Assembly (NCBI GenBank): GCA_040954595.2
Contig: CM082577.2
Span: forward strand, 1,116,001 to 1,180,000
Length of the DNA stretch: 64,000 nt
Source: Balanoglossus misakiensis
Lineage: Eukaryota > Hemichordata
Direction of reading: 5' to 3'
In this document: in pieces, positions 54,729 through 64,000 of the stretch
How positions within the stretch are numbered: position 1 is the stretch's first letter
Layout of the letters: every line of letters starts with the position of its first letter
Notes under the pieces: generated by a model
What the model was told of the DNA's origin: nothing
Database searches by the model: none
Seen by the model: the letters and a program-made list of their open reading frames with translations, nothing else
Position numbers and translations under genes: made by a program

Positions 54729-56534
54729 ATTGTCACCTAGGGAATTCCGGCACCGCAACTAGTAAACCCCATCAAAGACAACTATGTCGCTATGTAACTC
54801 AGTGGTGCATGAGAAACGTTAAAGTCGTAATCTATTTCAATGATAGATTAATATTTGGATAGGATTACCGTCGTTTCTAAAAATAAAGATGTTTTGAATT
54901 CTACAGCAAGGATGCCTACAGGAAAATAAGTTAATCTAACACAAGCATGGGTAGATACAAGGGTGTACAACTTAAGCGTCAAAATATCTTCCATTTTTCG
55001 CAGATATTCTTTGTATTCTACTTATCAAAAATATGTCCTTTATTTGAGTACACATTCTTTTATGATGGAATAGACAAGTAAATTTAACAGTCAAAGTGTC
55101 TCTTCATTTTCTGTCTATTTGACAGCCTCGACATTTGATGCCAGTTTTTAGCCAGATCTATCCAGTATAATCACTTTTGAATAACCGCCGATGTGTTTTA
55201 GACCTTAGTGACACCTTCCTGCGATAATAGAGGAAGAAAAACTCAGTTACACCTGTTTCAACACAATTGGAATATCATTAGAGCAAAACAAATGGCTGGG
55301 CGTTATATTTATTCACATTGAACACAAAACAAACTGTTTTTGCTGCAACCCAACCCTTATATTGAAAGGACCATGATAAGAAATTCCGAGCATATTTTGT
55401 ATTTATTTGGCGTACAATACCCGTTAATGTGGCATATGTGATAGAGAAGAACGTCTCCTTTCGGTCTACAACGTATTATGCTTAGAAAAAGAAAAAAAGC
55501 GAGTCATGGGCTTGTCTTATACATCACTAACAACATTCTTGGAATGTTTACGGGTGGCAGTATTCACCAGCTTGAATGGTTGTCCCCAAGCCACTTATTT
55601 CAACTCAATTATCGGTTTTGTCGCCTTCCGCAACAAAATGAAAAGAAGACCGCAAACGTTTTCATCTGTTTTCGTCATTTCATGGTCCCAAAAGGGTTTC
55701 GTGGGTCGGAAACTGCTTGGTCGACGATTTCATTGTGTGTGTATGTTTGTGGATTTTCAAAAGTGACCACGGCCTGTGTTAGTTATTTGGTTCGCCACTG
55801 TGAATGGTATACTTGCATACCAGAGGGAACTCAGACACGTGGCACTGGTGAAAATGATGCTGCCACAACTCGAAGAAGTTTAATAAATAATACAAAACCA
55901 AACCAAACAGTGTCATTGGTGTGAAAATTAAAACCGTAAAACAGTCATTACCGTTTCATTACAACCACCAAGTCTGTGTCAGAAGCTCTGAAACTTAGAA
56001 ACATAATTAACCGACTTTACGTATACGCCATTTTGATGACATACAAATCCACGACTCAAGGACAATCGGTGGAATTGCGTTGTCTTCTATCGAACTATCT
56101 TCATGGCCCTCACCGTCCAATATTACCGGAATCTTTATAAAACATTAGTTATTACATTTTTGTGCATTTTCTTTTGTATAGTTATTGTTTGAGTTATATA
56201 TTTTTCATCTGTGGTGAAATTAATCAAATATAATTCAAATCAAACTTGGATCATCGTTACGCTACCAATAACAGAGTGGAGAGACGGTGCCTGGACCAAA
56301 AGACGTTCGACCCTGAAAGTTGCTGAATAACAAAATGTCGAACGAACTGCGCTCTCCCTGGGGTGTGTTAGACGAAGGTGACCGAGGTTGCCGAACAAAA
56401 GCTGCCGTAGCTCCTTGTTCGTGTGTGCCTACGATGCGAGACGAACGACCCAGCCTTCACTCGAAGGAAACTACACAAAAATACATCATGCATGATTTCA
56501 ACGATTTTCAGCAAATCTTCCCTGTGTTCGTATT

Positions 56535-56678
56535 ATAAGGTTATTCACAAAATACCGGGATTTATGTCCGAGTACATCGTGCAGCGCAGGTATTGTCCGA
56601 GACGCGCAGCGTCGAGGACAATACCGAAGCGTACGATGTACGAGGACATAAATCCCGGTATTTTGTGAATAACCTTAT
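56535..56678. repeat. 144-bp near-perfect palindrome (foldback/MITE-like)
   Basis: The outer 35 bases (from ATAAGGTTATTCACAAAATA) are repeated exactly as reverse complement at the other end. Further inside, 9-bp (GTACATCGT) and 10-bp (GGTATTGTCC) blocks also pair, and the tip holds a GACGC...GCGTC mini-hairpin. TATT flanks both ends, a possible 4-bp target duplication. There is no coding capacity. It resembles a non-autonomous foldback or MITE. Confidence 0.8.
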
Positions 56679-61830
<5,152 letters not shown>

Positions 61831-61976
61831 GTTGTTTGTCGATGTTGTGAATAACTGTAAAAGAACACTATAGTCGTGACAAAAAACCTACGTCGCCACA
61901 AGTCACTCCCGTCTTAATAGTAATAATAAAAACGGGAGTGACGTTAAATCAGTTATTGACAACATCGACAAACGAC
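61831..61976. repeat. 146-bp nested inverted repeat
   Basis: Outer arms 61831-61857 and 61950-61976 are reverse complements at 25 of 27 positions. An inner pair, GTCACTCCCGT (61902-61912) and ACGGGAGTGAC (61932-61942), is perfect. It abuts a trinucleotide microsatellite on the right. Probable non-autonomous foldback element. Confidence 0.7.
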
Positions 61977-62000
61977 AAATTGTTTGTTTTAAATAATTTT

Positions 62001-62206
<206 letters not shown>

Positions 62207-63046
62207 GAATTCTCTGTTCCTCGTAGTTTGTCATGCATATTACTGTCATCTTGTATTCTTCAGTTAAAGAAAATATTGTCATTTGACACTCACGCAGTAA
62301 GGCAAGCGTAAAAACTGCTGTGCGTTTTGTCAACAAAAAACGATTAAGGCTGATTGGATTACTGAATATTAACGAGTGTGATCGCTGCTCTGACATACCA
62401 CAGTAGCACTTCAGGAGCAGTTAACAGTGACGTCATGTCATTGACCTCAAGTTTACAACCCCAAACAGATATAGCTCCTTTCAAGTGAACTACTACTTTA
62501 AGGTAAACAAAACAACACGTGATTCTCATCGGGATCCAACACAACACTTCTATGACATAATTGTAAAAACGCAGCATAGTTGTAAATCATGCATGCCTGT
62601 GTGAAAAATAACATGTTACGACTCGGACAAGTCAACATATTGTATTTTCGAGGATTTTGACATTGTACTGTCGCTTTGTTTGTAAAGATGAGCTTTATAT
62701 TATCTTCTGTTGCCTTATGACACGATCCAATATGGCCGCCAGGCGGCCATAACCAATATCATGCAAAATGTCAATATGTTGGCGTCGTGTGAAACATACT
62801 GTCCCTTTTGCATATATAATACCTTATTCAATACAATGTAATGCAATATCTTAAGAATCAAATACATTTGTGAAATTAGGCAATATCTTACTAAGAATTA
62901 CCGGATGGTCAATGTTTCAAGAACCACTTGACCAAATATGATGTGTTTTCAGGTAAAAGACCATCCACTTGGTCGCCTGTGACACTTTCAGGCAAGTAGT
63001 TACATGTACCCATAGTCATGAGTATATCATGTATCATGTTCGCATG
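62207..63046. other. intergenic region, no gene recognised
   Basis: Contains a full CRE (62428-62435) and a perfect 21-bp palindrome centred at 62741 (TATGGCCGCC-A-GGCGGCCATA). No coding region seen. Confidence 0.5.
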
Positions 63047-63486
63047 CCAAGGTCTTGCTCTGTGGTCGAGCCAACGACCCGTGCGAGCGGACGATGATCA
63101 TGCATGACAGTGACTTCCACTTGGGCAAATATTCGACAGCGAGCTACAGCGACATCGTCGCTATATTGTTCACCGAGTGCCAATGTACACCTCAAGCAAT
63201 ATGTGACCACAGATGAATTGCTGAATAACAGCTACTGTACACGAATATGGTATTGACAACACTGGTATAAATTGGTGGGTCAGGTTATTTCCAATAAATG
63301 AACATGGTGTAATTTTAGCAAAGTTTCCAGTTTTTGGTCTATGTATAAGCGCACTGTACCGCCTCCTGTTATGTTTTAGATTTTTCTACGTGCACAGATC
63401 AACGGCGTCCATAGTCAGTGATACTAGCAACTCGCACGGATCGGTGGCTCGACCACAGCCTTTTTTTTAGGAGAGCAAGACCTTGG
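63047..63486. mobile_element. 440-bp element with long terminal inverted repeats (MITE-like)
   Basis: Left arm 63047-63087 (starting CCAAGGTCTTGCTC) and right arm 63431-63486 are reverse complements. The right arm differs by a 15-base insertion containing eight T and a few substitutions; the shared blocks are CCAAGGTCTTGCTC, TGTGGTCGAGCCA and CCGTGCGAG. The interior has no coding capacity. No clean target-site duplication is visible. Size and structure suit a non-autonomous DNA transposon. Confidence 0.6.
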
Positions 63487-64000
63487 CGAGCGAAGATGGC
63501 AACATGCATGCACGCTTCGTCCACCCATCGCGGCACGACGTGACAGACAGTTTAATATGCGGCCTGAAACCGCAACGTTTGCATAACACTGCTACGTCGA
63601 TAAACAGATACTTGCGGCGCGGTGCTACCCTGGATACGTGGCACACGTTTTTGACATGCGGACCAACCCCTTCTTGCTATTCTGATATACTACAGCATGC
63701 ACGCTCTTACAAGGGAACCCTTTTCTTTATTTATTCCACAGTCCTTTAAATTTGTGGTTGACATTGAATTTGAAATTGAACGTGCTCTGAAGACTCTCAC
63801 AGTGGTGACTGAACTTCATATTAACGTGCCAAAATTGTCCACAAGGGGCGTGTACGTATTTAAAGCTTATTTTCCTCTTTCGTTGAAGGTATTCACTTCC
63901 CAACGGGGCTGTGTTCAACAAATTAACTATGAAATGAGTTTTCCAGTGATGCGGTCATTTGGTATTTGCTTTACACTGTAGGGGGCTAGTCATATTTGAC
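63487..64000. other. right-edge sequence, no gene recognised
   Basis: Open frames at 63483-63749 and 63697-63981 are short and without recognised homology. They could be part of a gene continuing beyond the window, but nothing supports this. Confidence 0.4.

Larger units (their letters stand above)
49705..56319. other. intergenic region right of histone H1
   Basis: No convincing gene. A TATA-like TATATAAG occurs at 52526-52533, followed by a CT-rich tract (52612-52672) and an open frame at 52769-53059 that is also open on the opposite strand; the homology is unknown. A 148-codon plus-strand frame at 55478-55924 is the longest unexplained one but has no recognised motif. Microsatellites lie at 53611-53665 and 54676-54728. 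Confidence 0.5.

Noticed and set aside
55478-55924. 148-codon plus-strand open frame
   Set aside because: No recognised homology, no domain-like pattern, overlapped by another open frame; kept only as a note in the intergenic entry.

Overview
This is animal nuclear DNA, AT-rich and intron-rich, most likely from a marine invertebrate deuterostome (hemichordate, cephalochordate or echinoderm grade). The evidence is five recognisable metazoan protein genes, four of them split by GT-AG introns. The actin gene has coding introns after codons 41, 121, 204 and 267 of the mature numbering, the set I recall for echinoderm actins. The species cannot be named from the sequence alone. There are no operons, ribosome binding sites, CRISPR arrays or prokaryotic features, and I found no intact transposase or reverse transcriptase.

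Layout. 1-2520 (+): 3' eight exons of METTL22, a SAM-dependent lysine methyltransferase; its 5' end lies outside the window. 2521-4507: convergent intergenic DNA and UTRs, with a decayed or unrecognised minus-strand coding-like segment. 4508-7547 (-): complete cytoplasmic-type actin gene, 376 aa in five coding exons, with a probable non-coding first exon near 8085 and a cluster of SRF (CArG) sites. 8.3-14.8 kb: CpG-rich intergenic DNA. 14804-18780 (+): complete SRP68 (12 exons, 595 aa). 19531-23319 (+): complete UQCRC2 (12 exons, 460 aa), only 750 bp after SRP68. 24792-46426 (+): complete SGSM3 (21 exons, 814 aa; TBC, SH3 and RUN domains), spread over 21.6 kb. 48992-49540 (-): intronless linker histone H1 with a classical histone 3' stem-loop and purine-rich downstream element. 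49.7-64 kb: no convincing gene; it holds microsatellites, three inverted-repeat (foldback/MITE-like) structures and several full CRE sites.

The genes are housekeeping genes from unrelated processes: protein methylation, cytoskeleton, protein targeting to the ER, respiratory complex III, Rab/Rap GTPase signalling and chromatin. They do not form a pathway, and nothing in the window looks like an undescribed multi-gene system. The observations most worth a second look are: an in-frame 71-codon candidate cassette exon in SGSM3 (35044-35256); two GC-AG introns; three foldback elements (56535-56678, 61831-61976, 63047-63486); a CArG cluster around actin; RFX X-box and CRE sites; a frameshifted minus-strand coding-like segment at about 2.8-3.4 kb; and a mosaic CpG landscape that suggests gene-body methylation. 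All exon boundaries were read by eye from splice consensus and protein similarity. For the four genes complete in the window, the summed coding lengths are exact multiples of three.
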